Assembly (NCBI GenBank): GCA_025359505.1
Contig: JANYHH010000110.1
Coordinates: 1-34,239 of the forward strand
From: Deinococcales bacterium
GTDB taxonomy: Bacteria > Deinococcota > Deinococci > Deinococcales > JAAFIG01
Direction of reading: 5' to 3'
DNA length: 34,239 nt
This document shows, in pieces, positions 1 through 7,785 of this stretch (position 1 is its first letter; each line of letters begins with the position of its first letter). The notes under the pieces are model-generated. The model did not search any database. It had not been told where the DNA came from and saw nothing but the letters and a program-made list of their open reading frames with translations. The translations under genes were made by a program, and so were the position numbers.

Positions 1-60
1 AGAGGGGTTGGGGGAGAGGGTCGTGCGACGCGAGTACGCGCTCGAGCGTCGCACGCCCCC
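1..60. repeat. Partial intergenic repeat with 10-bp hairpin
   Basis: A perfect 10-bp inverted repeat pairs 22-31 with 46-55 around a 14-nt loop that contains CTCGAG. The G-rich run at 12-20 resembles the left part of the foldback repeats at 15.7 and 21.5 kb. The window edge cuts it, so family membership is uncertain. Confidence 0.4.
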
Positions 61-97
61 GACTTCGCAGGGGTGACTCGAGCCAGTCCCTCGAGCC

Positions 98-910
98 TCA
101 GCTTTGCATCGCGTCGAAGATCAGTTTTGAAACCTTTGCCAGCGCCAGCACCGCTTCGTTGTCAATGTGAAAACGGATGTCGCTGCAATCCTTGCTGCAC
201 AGCGCAACAATGTGCGGCTTGTCGCCCCAGACGTACCCGATGTCGCTTCTGACGCCAGTGATCTGCCCGCTTTTCGTGGCGGTCGCCAGACCGTCTGGCA
301 AGTAGCGTCCGATAATTTCCGTGTACTGCTGCGCTCCCATGATCTCGAGCGCCAGCGCGGTCAGGTCGCTGTTCAGCAACTTGCCCGCGTGCAACTGCTC
401 GAGGATCAGTACGCACTCGGCGGGCGTGATCTCGGCGAGTTTACCGACTTTCTGATCCTCGTTCTTCCTCTCAAACGGTAGCATCAGCTTGCCGACGACG
501 GTTGTGTGACTCGCGCCCCACACTTGCAGCTCTGCGTTCACCACATCGCGCCCGCCGATGGTCTCGAGCACGATGTTGGTGGCGGTGTTGTCGGATACGA
601 CGATCATTAGGTTCAAGTAATCCAGCAGCGTCAGACCCGCGCCACCCTCCACGCGCATCAATACGCCGCTGCCGCCGACGCGCTCGTCGCTGGGCAATGG
701 AATGCGCCCGTGCAACTCGAGCTGCCCCGCTTGGACTTGTTGCAAGGCGACGATCATCAACCAGACTTTCATCACGCTGGCGGCTGGGAAGACGGTGCTG
801 GCGTCATGCTCAATGGTCAAGCCGTCACTCAGCCGCACCGCTTTGAAGCCAATTTTCCCAGAGAAACCATTGACAATCGGCTCGAGATCATTGCGAAAGG
901 TTGTGGACAT
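98..910 (-). CDS. Class A beta-lactamase-like serine hydrolase
   Basis: A 270-residue protein with the penicillin-recognising serine hydrolase motifs in order: S45-V-M-K48 (nucleophile and general base), S106-D-N108 and K213-S-G215. Length and spacing fit class A beta-lactamases. There is no signal peptide; the N-terminus is hydrophilic (MSTTFRND), so the protein appears cytoplasmic, which is unusual for a true beta-lactamase. The omega-loop Glu (E166 of TEM numbering) cannot be assigned with confidence. An acyl hydrolase or peptidase-like role is as likely as antibiotic resistance. The start is supported by a TAGGCT box 7 nt upstream (leaderless). It is divergent from corA. Confidence 0.85.
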   Translation of the reverse strand: MSTTFRNDLEPIVNGFSGKIGFKAVRLSDGLTIEHDASTVFPAASVMKVWLMIVALQQVQAGQLELHGRIPLPSDERVGGSGVLMRVEGGAGLTLLDYLNLMIVVSDNTATNIVLETIGGRDVVNAELQVWGASHTTVVGKLMLPFERKNEDQKVGKLAEITPAECVLILEQLHAGKLLNSDLTALALEIMGAQQYTEIIGRYLPDGLATATKSGQITGVRSDIGYVWGDKPHIVALCSKDCSDIRFHIDNEAVLALAKVSKLIFDAMQS

Positions 911-917
911 GGCACGC

Positions 918-923
918 AGCCTA
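918..923 (-). promoter_or_regulatory. Leaderless -10 box (TAGGCT) for the beta-lactamase-like gene
   Basis: TANNNT hexamer with a 7-nt spacer to the ATG at 910. It lies back to back with the corA -10 box at 933-938. Confidence 0.6.
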
Positions 924-932
924 GCAAATCTG

Positions 933-938
933 TAAACT
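933..938 (+). promoter_or_regulatory. Leaderless -10 box (TAAACT) for corA
   Basis: TANNNT with a 7-nt spacer to the GTG at 946. It supports the GTG over the internal ATG at 1027. Confidence 0.6.
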
Positions 939-945
939 CAACTCC

Positions 946-1926
946 GTGACCCCAGCGATCAGCAAACACCCGTTTCTCGCGGTCAACGCGGGGATTCGCG
1001 TCAAGTGCTTGGAGCAGTGCAGTGATATGGCGCTGACACGCAGCAACCGCATCTGGGTCGATGTCGAAAACCCATCGCCGAGTGATCTCGAGGAGCTACA
1101 AAAGTACCTGAAACTCAATCACCTCGCTTTGGAGGACGCGCTGGAGACTGGCCAGTGGAGCCGCTTCGAGGTTTACCCCGAGCATCTGTTCTTGGTGTTT
1201 CGCACGCTGGCCGAACCCGAGGATCTGACGGATCGCACCGAGCGCATCAGCGTTTTCTGGTATCCAGAACTTGAAACGGTGCTGACGTTTCGCAACGAAC
1301 CCGTGACGTATTTGGAAAGCGTCTGGAAGGAAATCGATCACCGCGCTGGAAATGTGACCGCGATTGACGTGCTGTACGCCGTGCTCGATCGTGGCACGGA
1401 TACCTTCTTCACGTTTCTGGATGAGCTGGAATCCAACACCGATGAACTCGAGGAACGGGCGTTCTCGCCGCTGACCGTGCGCTCGAGCGAGTTTCTGGCC
1501 GATGTTTTCGCGCTGAAACACGTGATGATTCACGCCCGCAGATTAGCCAGCGGTGCGCGGGAGAGCGTCGCGCAGTTCTCGCGGCACGCCAATGGCATCA
1601 ACAATGCCAGTGCGATGTATCTGCGCGACGTGAGCGATCACCTGACCCGCATTTACGACGGTTTGGACAGCGCCCGCGATACGCTCGGCAGTTTACTGGA
1701 CGTCCACCTGAGCGTGCAGAGCAACCGCATGAACGAGGTGATGAAAACACTGACGACCGTCAGCACGATTTTTTTACCGCTGACCTTCCTAGCAGGCGTG
1801 TGGGGCATGAACTTCAAAGTCATGCCGGAACTCGAGCAGCCGTGGGGTTACGCGCTGGCCTGGGGGAGTTTCATCACGGCTGGCGCACTGTTCGCCGCGT
1901 ACTTCAAGTGGCGCAAGTGGTGGTGA
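946..1926 (+). CDS. corA: CorA-family Mg2+/Co2+ transporter
   Basis: A 326-residue 2-TM-GxN channel protein. The N-terminal cytoplasmic alpha/beta domain (about 1-130) begins with a typical beta-strand leading to IWVDVENP. Long helices follow, then two C-terminal membrane segments (about 265-285 and 300-318). The signature G-M-N sits in WGMNFKVMPEL between the two segments, and the tail is basic (KWRKWW), as in CorA. The GTG start is preferred because a -10 box lies 7 nt upstream and the residues before the internal Met at 1027 complete the first strand. It mediates divalent metal influx across the inner membrane. Confidence 0.93.
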   Translation: MTPAISKHPFLAVNAGIRVKCLEQCSDMALTRSNRIWVDVENPSPSDLEELQKYLKLNHLALEDALETGQWSRFEVYPEHLFLVFRTLAEPEDLTDRTERISVFWYPELETVLTFRNEPVTYLESVWKEIDHRAGNVTAIDVLYAVLDRGTDTFFTFLDELESNTDELEERAFSPLTVRSSEFLADVFALKHVMIHARRLASGARESVAQFSRHANGINNASAMYLRDVSDHLTRIYDGLDSARDTLGSLLDVHLSVQSNRMNEVMKTLTTVSTIFLPLTFLAGVWGMNFKVMPELEQPWGYALAWGSFITAGALFAAYFKWRKWW

Positions 1927-2017
1927 GGGAGAAACAGGCCAAGGGCAAGGGGGAAAGTAAAAGCTAGGCGGAAGGCTCGAGCTGCGCTTTTGCCCACCCT
2001 CGAGATGACGCCCCTGT

Positions 2018-2023
2018 TACACT
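2018..2023 (+). promoter_or_regulatory. -10 box (TACACT) upstream of a leader ORF
   Basis: TANNNT with a 7-nt spacer to the ATG at 2031, which opens a 13-codon ORF that overlaps the phosphatase start. Confidence 0.5.
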
Positions 2024-2030
2024 GCGCTCC

Positions 2031-2072
2031 ATGATCCAAACCGCACTCGAGGTTCAAGAGGCAACGTTGTGA
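2031..2072 (+). CDS. Possible 13-aa leader peptide
   Basis: A 13-codon ORF (MIQTALEVQEATL) begins at the position expected for a leaderless transcript. Its TGA overlaps the GTG of the phosphatase gene in a GTGA junction. It could couple phosphatase translation to leader translation, or be an incidental remnant. The peptide has no attenuator-like codon bias. Confidence 0.35.
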   Translation: MIQTALEVQEATL

Positions 2073-2866
2073 TTCTGGCGCTCGCTGACCTGCACGGCCG
2101 CGCTGATCTGCTCGAGGGTGTGTTGAACGCCGTCCCCGAGGACACGAAATTCGTTTTTCTGGGCGACGCGGTGGATCGCGGGCATCGCAACCGCGACACG
2201 ATTCGCTTGCTCGGTCAACTGGCAGACTCCGGACGCATGACGCTGCTGCGCGGCAATCACGAAGCGATGATTATGGAAGTCGACGAGGTGTACGACCGCT
2301 TTCAACGCGAGCAAAACGACCTGCGGCGCTTCGACGCCAAAGTCGCACTGGAAAACTGGATTCAAAACGGTGGCGACACCGTGATCCTCGAGTACGGCGG
2401 CTGGGACTCCGGCGGTGAGCCGGACGCGTTCGGACTGTGGGGCTTACCGCCGGAATTGCTGGATTACTGCGCCCGCACGCAGTTCATGTACCGCCACACA
2501 GGGCACGCGGGCGGCGATGTGCTGTGCGTCCACGCCGCGCCGCCGACGCCGATCAAAGGCTACCGCTCCTTGGAAGACAGCATGGTCTGGGCGCGGCCTG
2601 AGGACGGACCGTTCGCGCTCGAGGAGGGGATTCTGTGCAGCGTGCATGGGCACACGCCGATTAGCGCACCGACGCGGGTTGGGCAGAACATTTTTTGTGA
2701 CCTCGGCGCGAAATGGACGGGTTGCCTGTGCGCCTTTGATTTGGAGACGCTGGAAATCACCGTTTTCAAAGGCGAAGGCGAAGACACGTTAGAGAAACTG
2801 CCTTCGCTCGAGGCGGTCGGCGGGATTTCCCCCGTGCGGCTCGAGTATAAAACTGTGCAGATATGA
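2069..2866 (+). CDS. Metallophosphatase (PP1/ApaH-like calcineurin superfamily)
   Basis: A 265-residue protein with the dinuclear-metal phosphoesterase motifs: ADLHG at residues 6-10 (D-x-H), GDAVDRG (GDxxDRG), RGNHE (GNHE), a late VHAAPP and HGHTP (GHT). This motif set is that of PPP-type serine/threonine or symmetrical-Ap4A phosphatases. Substrate is not predictable. The GTG start is preceded by AGAGG and overlaps the stop of a 13-codon leader. The downstream cupin gene overlaps the stop by 4 nt (ATGA), so the two are co-translated. Confidence 0.88.
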   Translation: MILALADLHGRADLLEGVLNAVPEDTKFVFLGDAVDRGHRNRDTIRLLGQLADSGRMTLLRGNHEAMIMEVDEVYDRFQREQNDLRRFDAKVALENWIQNGGDTVILEYGGWDSGGEPDAFGLWGLPPELLDYCARTQFMYRHTGHAGGDVLCVHAAPPTPIKGYRSLEDSMVWARPEDGPFALEEGILCSVHGHTPISAPTRVGQNIFCDLGAKWTGCLCAFDLETLEITVFKGEGEDTLEKLPSLEAVGGISPVRLEYKTVQI

Positions 2867-3225
2867 ACAAAGTCAACGTCGCCGAAAAGCTCGAGCTGTT
2901 CACGGATTACTTCAACCCTCGAGTCGTCGGGCAGGTGAACGATACGGCCGTGAAGCTCGTCAAGTTTCAGGGCGAGTTCGTCTGGCACAGTCACGAACAC
3001 GAGGACGAGATGTTCTTCGTGATGAGCGGTGAGTTCGAGATGCACTTCAGAGACAAAGTGATCAGGCTTGAAGCGGGCGAGTTTTTGATCGTTCCCAAAG
3101 GCACTGAGCACAAACCCGTCGCGCAGCGCGAGGTAGCGATCATGCTGATTGAACCCGCGACGACGCTCAACACGGGGAACGCTGCCTCGAGCGATCTGAC
3201 GCGCAGTACGCTCGAGACGATCTAA
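2863..3225 (+). CDS. Small single-domain cupin protein
   Basis: A 120-residue beta-barrel protein. The first cupin motif is visible as WHSHEHEDEMFFVMSGE (two His, a Glu and the G-E end), and the second as GEFLIVPKGTEHKP. The metal ligands H, H, E and H are all present. Many such stand-alone cupins bind a divalent metal and a small ligand; no substrate can be named. The start overlaps the end of the phosphatase gene (ATGA), and the transcript presumably continues from it. Confidence 0.85.
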   Translation: MNKVNVAEKLELFTDYFNPRVVGQVNDTAVKLVKFQGEFVWHSHEHEDEMFFVMSGEFEMHFRDKVIRLEAGEFLIVPKGTEHKPVAQREVAIMLIEPATTLNTGNAASSDLTRSTLETI

Positions 3226-3281
3226 GCGACAAGCTTCCCTCGGGCCGCCGAACCGTTGATCGAAGTCAGGAGCGTGCATTG

Positions 3282-3785
3282 ATGACTCGAGACGCAATTC
3301 CGAACATTCGTGCGGCGATCCATGCGGACATCCAAGGCATCGCTCGAGTTCACGTGCAATCGTGGCGCGAAACGTATGCGGGCATCATGCCGCCAGCGTT
3401 TCTAGACGCCCTGGCCCCCGAGTCACGCGAGGCGCAGTGGCGGCGCACCCTCGAGTTTGGCAACCCGGTGTTCGTGGCGGAAATTGCGGATCAAATCGTC
3501 GGGTTCGCGTCGTGCGGCGCGACTCGAGACGAGGGTTATGACGGCGAGGTCTACGCGCTGTACCTGCTCGAGTCGCAGCACGGGCTGGGCAGTGGCAAGA
3601 CGCTCTTTCAGGCGGCGCTCGAGGCGCTGCGGTCTCAGGGCAAGCATCGCATCATCGTCTGGGTGCTGGCGGATAACCCGACCCGCAGGTTTTACCAGCA
3701 CATGGGCGGCGTGCAAGTCTTAGAGAAACCCATCGAGATCGGCGGCGCGACGCTGCTCGAGCTTGGCTTCGCGTTCGCGCTCTGA
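3282..3785 (+). CDS. GNAT-family N-acetyltransferase
   Basis: About 167 residues. The N-terminus (IRAAIHADIQGIARVHVQSWRETYAGIMP) is typical of the GNAT subgroup annotated as uncharacterised acetyltransferases. The acetyl-CoA loop is seen as HGLGSGKTLFQAAL (motif A, normally Q/RxxGxG/A), and NPTRRFYQHMGG is the conserved C-terminal helix. The ATG at 3282 is chosen over the adjacent TTG because AGGAG lies about 9 nt upstream. The acyl acceptor is unknown. Confidence 0.85.
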   Translation: MTRDAIPNIRAAIHADIQGIARVHVQSWRETYAGIMPPAFLDALAPESREAQWRRTLEFGNPVFVAEIADQIVGFASCGATRDEGYDGEVYALYLLESQHGLGSGKTLFQAALEALRSQGKHRIIVWVLADNPTRRFYQHMGGVQVLEKPIEIGGATLLELGFAFAL

Positions 3786-3797
3786 CCGAGGTCAGCG

Positions 3798-3803
3798 TAG
3801 AAT
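3798..3803 (+). promoter_or_regulatory. Possible -10 box (TAGAAT) for cimA
   Basis: TAGAAT lies 60 nt upstream of the cimA ATG, giving a normal 5' leader that carries the strong Shine-Dalgarno. The -35 is not clear. Confidence 0.35.
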
Positions 3804-3862
3804 CACTGCCGCTGACTCGAGCCTGAAACTCGAGGATTTGCGCTGTGAAAGGAGGGACAGGC

Positions 3863-5485
3863 ATGAACGATTCAAACAGGGCGGGTGGCAAGCTGATTAT
3901 CTACGACGCGACGCTGCGCGACGGCACGCAGGGCGAGGGTTTCAACCTGTCGCTCGAGGACAAGATTGCGATTGCGCGGGCATTAGACGGCTTTGGGATG
4001 CCGTACATCGAAGGCGGCTGGCCGGGCAGCAACCCGAAGGACGCCCGCTTCTTTGAAGCCATGAAATCTGTGCGCCTCGAGACTTCGCGCCTCGCGGCGT
4101 TCTCGTTCACGCGCCAGAGCAATGTCAAACACTGTGAGGACGACGCGAACCTGCGGCAGTTGACGGCGGCAGAAACGCCCGTCATCACCTTGGTCGCCAA
4201 AACGTGGGACAAGCACGCGACCGACGCGCTCGGCGTGACGCTCGAGGAAAACCTAGCGATGATCCGCGACACGGTGCGCTACTACAAACGCATGGGGCGC
4301 GAGGTGATCTTCGACGCCGAACTCGCGTTTCTGGGCTTTCGCCACAACCCGCGCTACGCCTTGCAAGTCCTCGAGACCGCCGCTGGCGAGGGCGCGGATT
4401 GCCTCGTGCTGTGCGACACCTTAGGCGATGTGCTGCCCGAAGAGGTCACGCGCTGGACAAGTGCCGCCCTCGAGCTGGGCGTTGCAGCGGTCGGGATTCA
4501 CACGCACAACGACCTCGAGCTGGCGATTTCAAATGCGCTGACGGCGGTGCGAGCTGGCGCGACGCACGTGCAAGGCACGATCAACGGCGTCGGTGAGCGC
4601 ACCGGCAACATGAACCTGATTTCGTTCATTGGCTTGGCGCAACTGAAACTCGGGTATGACCTCGTGCCAGACGCCTCGAGACTGACGGAACTCAGCCGCT
4701 TCGTGGATGCGAGGGCCAACCGCACGCCGCGCAACGAGCAGCCGTTCGTCGGCGCGAGCGCCTTCGCGCACAAGGGCGGGATGCACGCCAGCGCGGTCGG
4801 CAAAGACCCCAGCCTGTACGAGCACATGCCGCCGGAAAGCGCAGGCAACACGCGCCGCGTGCTGATGTCGGACTTGTCCGGGCGCAGCAATCTGGTCGCC
4901 ACCGCCTCACAGTACGGCTTGACGCTGAGCGGCAAAGACCCGGCAGTCGGGCAGGCCGTCGCCAAACTCAAGGAACTCGAGGACGAGGGTTTCACCTTCG
5001 AGGGCGCGGACGCCAGCGTGATGACGCTGCTGCGTCAGGCTCGAGGTGAGCCGGAGTTCTTCAAAGTCAGCGTTTTCAGGGCGCAGATTGACAGCTTTGC
5101 GGAGTTCGACACTGAAGCCGAAGCCAGCGTGCAAGTCTGGGTCGGTGACAGCCGCGAACACGCGGCGGCGCTCGGCGACGGGCCGGTCAACGCGCTGGAT
5201 AAAGCCTTGCGAATCGCGCTCGAGCGGCACTACCCGACGCTCAAAGAAGTCGAGTTGCTGGATTACAAAATGCGTGTGCTGGAAGGGTCAATGGGCACGG
5301 CGGCTCGAGTGCGCGTGCTGATTACGTTCGGCGATGGCAGGGAGCAATGGACGACGGTCGGTGCGGGCGTCAACAGCATCAAAGCCTCGTTCATCGCGCT
5401 CTGCGACGGGCTGTCTTTTAAACTCATGCGCGACGGCGTGACCTCGAGATTCGCGGAATCGCTCGCGCTCGAGCAATTGGTTTAG
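3863..5485 (+). CDS. cimA: (R)-citramalate synthase
   Basis: A 540-residue enzyme of the DRE-TIM metallolyase family that condenses acetyl-CoA with pyruvate to citramalate, the first step of the threonine-independent route to isoleucine. The N-terminus reads YDATLRDGTQGEGF, with the catalytic Arg-Asp at about residues 19-20. IEGGWPGSNPKD is the hallmark separating this class from 2-isopropylmalate synthase; HTHNDLELA and NGVGERTGN carry the metal and active-site residues. A LeuA-type dimer domain follows from about residue 400. The ATG at 3863 has an ideal AGGAGG 5 nt upstream, better than the GTG at 3845. A terminator follows at 5534. Confidence 0.93.
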   Translation: MNDSNRAGGKLIIYDATLRDGTQGEGFNLSLEDKIAIARALDGFGMPYIEGGWPGSNPKDARFFEAMKSVRLETSRLAAFSFTRQSNVKHCEDDANLRQLTAAETPVITLVAKTWDKHATDALGVTLEENLAMIRDTVRYYKRMGREVIFDAELAFLGFRHNPRYALQVLETAAGEGADCLVLCDTLGDVLPEEVTRWTSAALELGVAAVGIHTHNDLELAISNALTAVRAGATHVQGTINGVGERTGNMNLISFIGLAQLKLGYDLVPDASRLTELSRFVDARANRTPRNEQPFVGASAFAHKGGMHASAVGKDPSLYEHMPPESAGNTRRVLMSDLSGRSNLVATASQYGLTLSGKDPAVGQAVAKLKELEDEGFTFEGADASVMTLLRQARGEPEFFKVSVFRAQIDSFAEFDTEAEASVQVWVGDSREHAAALGDGPVNALDKALRIALERHYPTLKEVELLDYKMRVLEGSMGTAARVRVLITFGDGREQWTTVGAGVNSIKASFIALCDGLSFKLMRDGVTSRFAESLALEQLV

Positions 5486-5533
5486 TACGCGCCGTCGTGG
5501 TCGGTGTGCAGCTCGAGGAAGACGATTCTTTGC

Positions 5534-5564
5534 CCGCGTCGCTAGACGGTGGCGCGGCATTTTT
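5534..5564 (+). terminator. Rho-independent terminator after cimA
   Basis: A 9-bp stem pairs 5534-5542 with 5549-5557 (two G-U pairs) around a 6-nt loop, followed by five T at 5560-5564. Confidence 0.6.
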
Positions 5565-5659
5565 GCGTGACTCGCACGGTGAAAATCCTTTCGCTCTCAA
5601 CTTCGGTTTCTACAGAGGTTCATGGTTTGTGTGGTCAACACGCTTTTGAGAGTGAGGGG

Positions 5660-6205
5660 TTAGCGGGCTTCTTCAGCAGTGATCGTAGCGATCATGACTC
5701 GAGCTGTTAGGGACTGCACGGCATCCTCGACACTGGCGAAATTCGCGGCATCAGCACTTTCATTTGCGCTTGAGGTCACCATGGCAGCATCACGACTTGC
5801 CGCGTTCACGAAAGCGGCACAGACCGTGACTTTAGGGTTCGCGTTAGATTCGATGCGAGCCGTGACCAGCAAAACTCGAGCAGCATTGTCGCGCTTAGCC
5901 GCGTCGTGCATATCTTGCGACGAGTACAAAGTGATCCGCGACTGCCCGCAATCCGATGGTGTGAAATTAGTGCCTGTCTGCGTGCGAAACCTGTACCCAT
6001 TGCTTTGCAAGCTGTTTGCGACTGCTGCGGTTAAGCCAACGCTTGAGACTCGGCTGGTTTGCGAATTACGTAAAATCAGAAAGCCCAGTACAAAAGGTTT
6101 ACTGCTCACCTGCTGAGCTGACGCACTAGCGGCGGGTTGCGCTGTTGTCGGAGCGCAAGCGGCGAGAAGTGCGAGGGCTAGTGCAGACGCAAGGATTTTC
6201 TTCAC
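5660..6205 (-). CDS. Secreted lipoprotein of unknown function
   Basis: 181 residues. A short basic N-terminus and a hydrophobic stretch end in the lipobox L14-A-A-C17, so signal peptidase II cleavage before Cys17 and lipid anchoring are expected. After a low-complexity A/S/Q linker there is an alpha/beta-looking domain with two cysteines (in PSDCGQSR and VTVCAAF) that could form a disulfide. I do not recognise the family. The GTG start at 6205 has a TACCCT -10 box 6 nt upstream, partly made of CTCGAG. Confidence 0.75.
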   Translation of the reverse strand: MKKILASALALALLAACAPTTAQPAASASAQQVSSKPFVLGFLILRNSQTSRVSSVGLTAAVANSLQSNGYRFRTQTGTNFTPSDCGQSRITLYSSQDMHDAAKRDNAARVLLVTARIESNANPKVTVCAAFVNAASRDAAMVTSSANESADAANFASVEDAVQSLTARVMIATITAEEAR

Positions 6206-6452
6206 CGCTCGAGGGTAGCATGACGCTTACAGTTCTAGTGGCAATATTATGATCCCGAGCTTCAATATTTGCCATCAGCTTCGCCTCGAGTTCATCCAGA
6301 TCGGTCGGTGCTGGCATCTTGCCGTCGGCGTAACGCAGCGCGGTTTCCTTGAGTGCCGCATCCAAACGGCTCTTGGTTGGTTCTTGGTGCAACCAAAGTT
6401 CATTGTGTGGAATCGTAATTGCTGGTTTCAGCTTTGAGCGTTTGACTGGCAT
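6126..6452 (-). CDS. Hypothetical small protein, possibly frameshifted at its end
   Basis: The ATG at 6452 has a TATCGT box 6 nt upstream, the leaderless pattern of this genome, so the start is probably real. The first 70 or so residues (MPVKRSKLKPAI..., then HNELWLHQEPTKSRLDAALKE and DLDELEAKLMANIEA) look like a basic N-terminus with amphipathic helices. The last 40 or so residues run out of phase over the start of the lipoprotein gene and are of random composition, so the true end may be nearer 6210 after a lost stop or frameshift. No family recognised. Confidence 0.45.
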   Translation of the reverse strand: MPVKRSKLKPAITIPHNELWLHQEPTKSRLDAALKETALRYADGKMPAPTDLDELEAKLMANIEARDHNIATRTVSVMLPSSGEENPCVCTSPRTSRRLRSDNSATRR

Positions 6453-6504
6453 GAAGATACGATAGCGCAACTGCACAGCTTTACGATTCGAGCGAGGCGT
6501 GCTG

Positions 6505-6945
6505 TTACGAAAACCGCTTGTCGCCCTCGAGACTCAGCAGCTCGAGCAGACGCGCGTTCAACTCGAGCCGCAGTGCATCATGATCCTCGAGCGTGAATGG
6601 CGCGGCGTCGCGCTCGGCTGGCGTGTACGAGAACCACACGGGCATCTTGGCTTTAGCGGCATCTTCACTTGTGTATCGTGCGAAGACGTGCGCGTGCAAG
6701 AACGGATCGGTGTTGCCGTACACGCTGTAATTGACTCGAGCGCAACCCGTCACGTCCTGCACCGCTCGCCCCAGCAGCGCCATGTCGCGCAGGAAAACCA
6801 TTTGCCCCTCGAGCGGCAAGTCGTTGAGGCTGAAAAACGTTGGTTCAGCGATCAGTAGGCAGTACCCGCGCAGCAATTGCGAGTCGCCCAGCACAGCTCG
6901 ACCGCTTGGCATCTGCACAATCAGCGTTTGAGAACGGTCGACCAT
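6505..6945 (-). CDS. HIT-like (histidine-triad superfamily) protein
   Basis: About 146 residues. The central part GYCLLIAEPTFFSLNDL followed by NYSVYGNTDPFLHAHVFARY matches the HIT fold: a hydrophobic strand, a helix, an N at the nucleotide site and the triad region. The triad reads H-A-H-V-F, so the third histidine is Phe, which argues against a standard nucleotide hydrolase. The start at 6945 is a choice; the Met at 6975 is equally open, and longer reading upstream would run into the enoyl-CoA hydratase promoter. It is divergent from that gene. Confidence 0.65.
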   Translation of the reverse strand: MVDRSQTLIVQMPSGRAVLGDSQLLRGYCLLIAEPTFFSLNDLPLEGQMVFLRDMALLGRAVQDVTGCARVNYSVYGNTDPFLHAHVFARYTSEDAAKAKMPVWFSYTPAERDAAPFTLEDHDALRLELNARLLELLSLEGDKRFS

Positions 6946-6987
6946 GCCCCGATTCTGCCACACCTCGAGACTCATCCCAGCCCCTGC

Positions 6988-6993
6988 TAGACT
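6988..6993 (+). promoter_or_regulatory. Leaderless -10 box (TAGACT)
   Basis: 6-nt spacer to the ATG of the enoyl-CoA hydratase at 7000. Confidence 0.6.
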
Positions 6994-6999
6994 GCCCGC

Positions 7000-7785
7000 A
7001 TGGATACCGACTTCAAGCACTTGACGCTGGATTTTGAAAACGAAGTGGCCATCATCACCATCAGCCGCCCGAAAGCCATGAACGCGCTGAACAACGAACT
7101 GCTGCAAGAACTCGCATTGGCGCTGGAGATGTCGCTCGAGCCGCCCGAGGTGCAAGCGCTCATCATCACTGGCGAGGGCGACCGCGCGTTCGTGGCGGGC
7201 GCGGACATCGCGGAGTTCAACAACATAGGTAGCGCTTTTGAAGGGCGCGAGGTCGCGCTGAACGGGCAGGACATCATGAGCAGCGTCTCCGCGATGCCCG
7301 TACCGACGATTGCTGCGATCAACGGCTTCGCTTTGGGTGGCGGTTTGGAGCTGGCGCTGGCCTGCGACCTGCGCGTGATGGCGAAAACTGCCAAGCTTGG
7401 ACTGCCCGAGGTTGGGCTGGGCTTAATCCCCGGTTTCGGCGGCACGCAGCGCCTGCCGCGCCTGATCGGAGAGGGTCGCGCTTTGGAGCTGATCCTGACC
7501 GGGCGGCACGTCGGCGCGGACGAGGCATTGCAAATGGGCATCGTCAATCGCGTGGTGGACGACGCATTGCAAGAGTCTTTGACATTGGCGCACAGCATCA
7601 TCAAAAACGGCCCGGTCGCCATTGGCTTAGCCAAGGAAGCCGTGCGGCGCGGCATGGTCGGCACGCTCAACGACGGTCTCGAGATCGAAGCGGATCTGTT
7701 CGGCATGGTCGCCACGACCGCCGACATGAAAGAGGGCGTCGCGGCGTTCCTCGCCAAGCGCAAACCCGAGTTCAAGGGAGAATAG
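7000..7785 (+). CDS. Enoyl-CoA hydratase (crotonase family)
   Basis: A 261-residue crotonase, which hydrates trans-2-enoyl-CoA in fatty-acid beta-oxidation. AFVAGADIAEF and NGFALGGGLELALACD form the oxyanion hole, and both catalytic glutamates are present: one in GGGLELA and one in LPEVGLGLIPGFGGTQRL. The first matches E144 and the second E164 of rat hydratase, supporting a true hydratase rather than another crotonase activity. It directly abuts a YciI-like gene (stop 7785, start 7786) and is likely leaderless from TAGACT. Confidence 0.93.
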   Translation: MDTDFKHLTLDFENEVAIITISRPKAMNALNNELLQELALALEMSLEPPEVQALIITGEGDRAFVAGADIAEFNNIGSAFEGREVALNGQDIMSSVSAMPVPTIAAINGFALGGGLELALACDLRVMAKTAKLGLPEVGLGLIPGFGGTQRLPRLIGEGRALELILTGRHVGADEALQMGIVNRVVDDALQESLTLAHSIIKNGPVAIGLAKEAVRRGMVGTLNDGLEIEADLFGMVATTADMKEGVAAFLAKRKPEFKGE

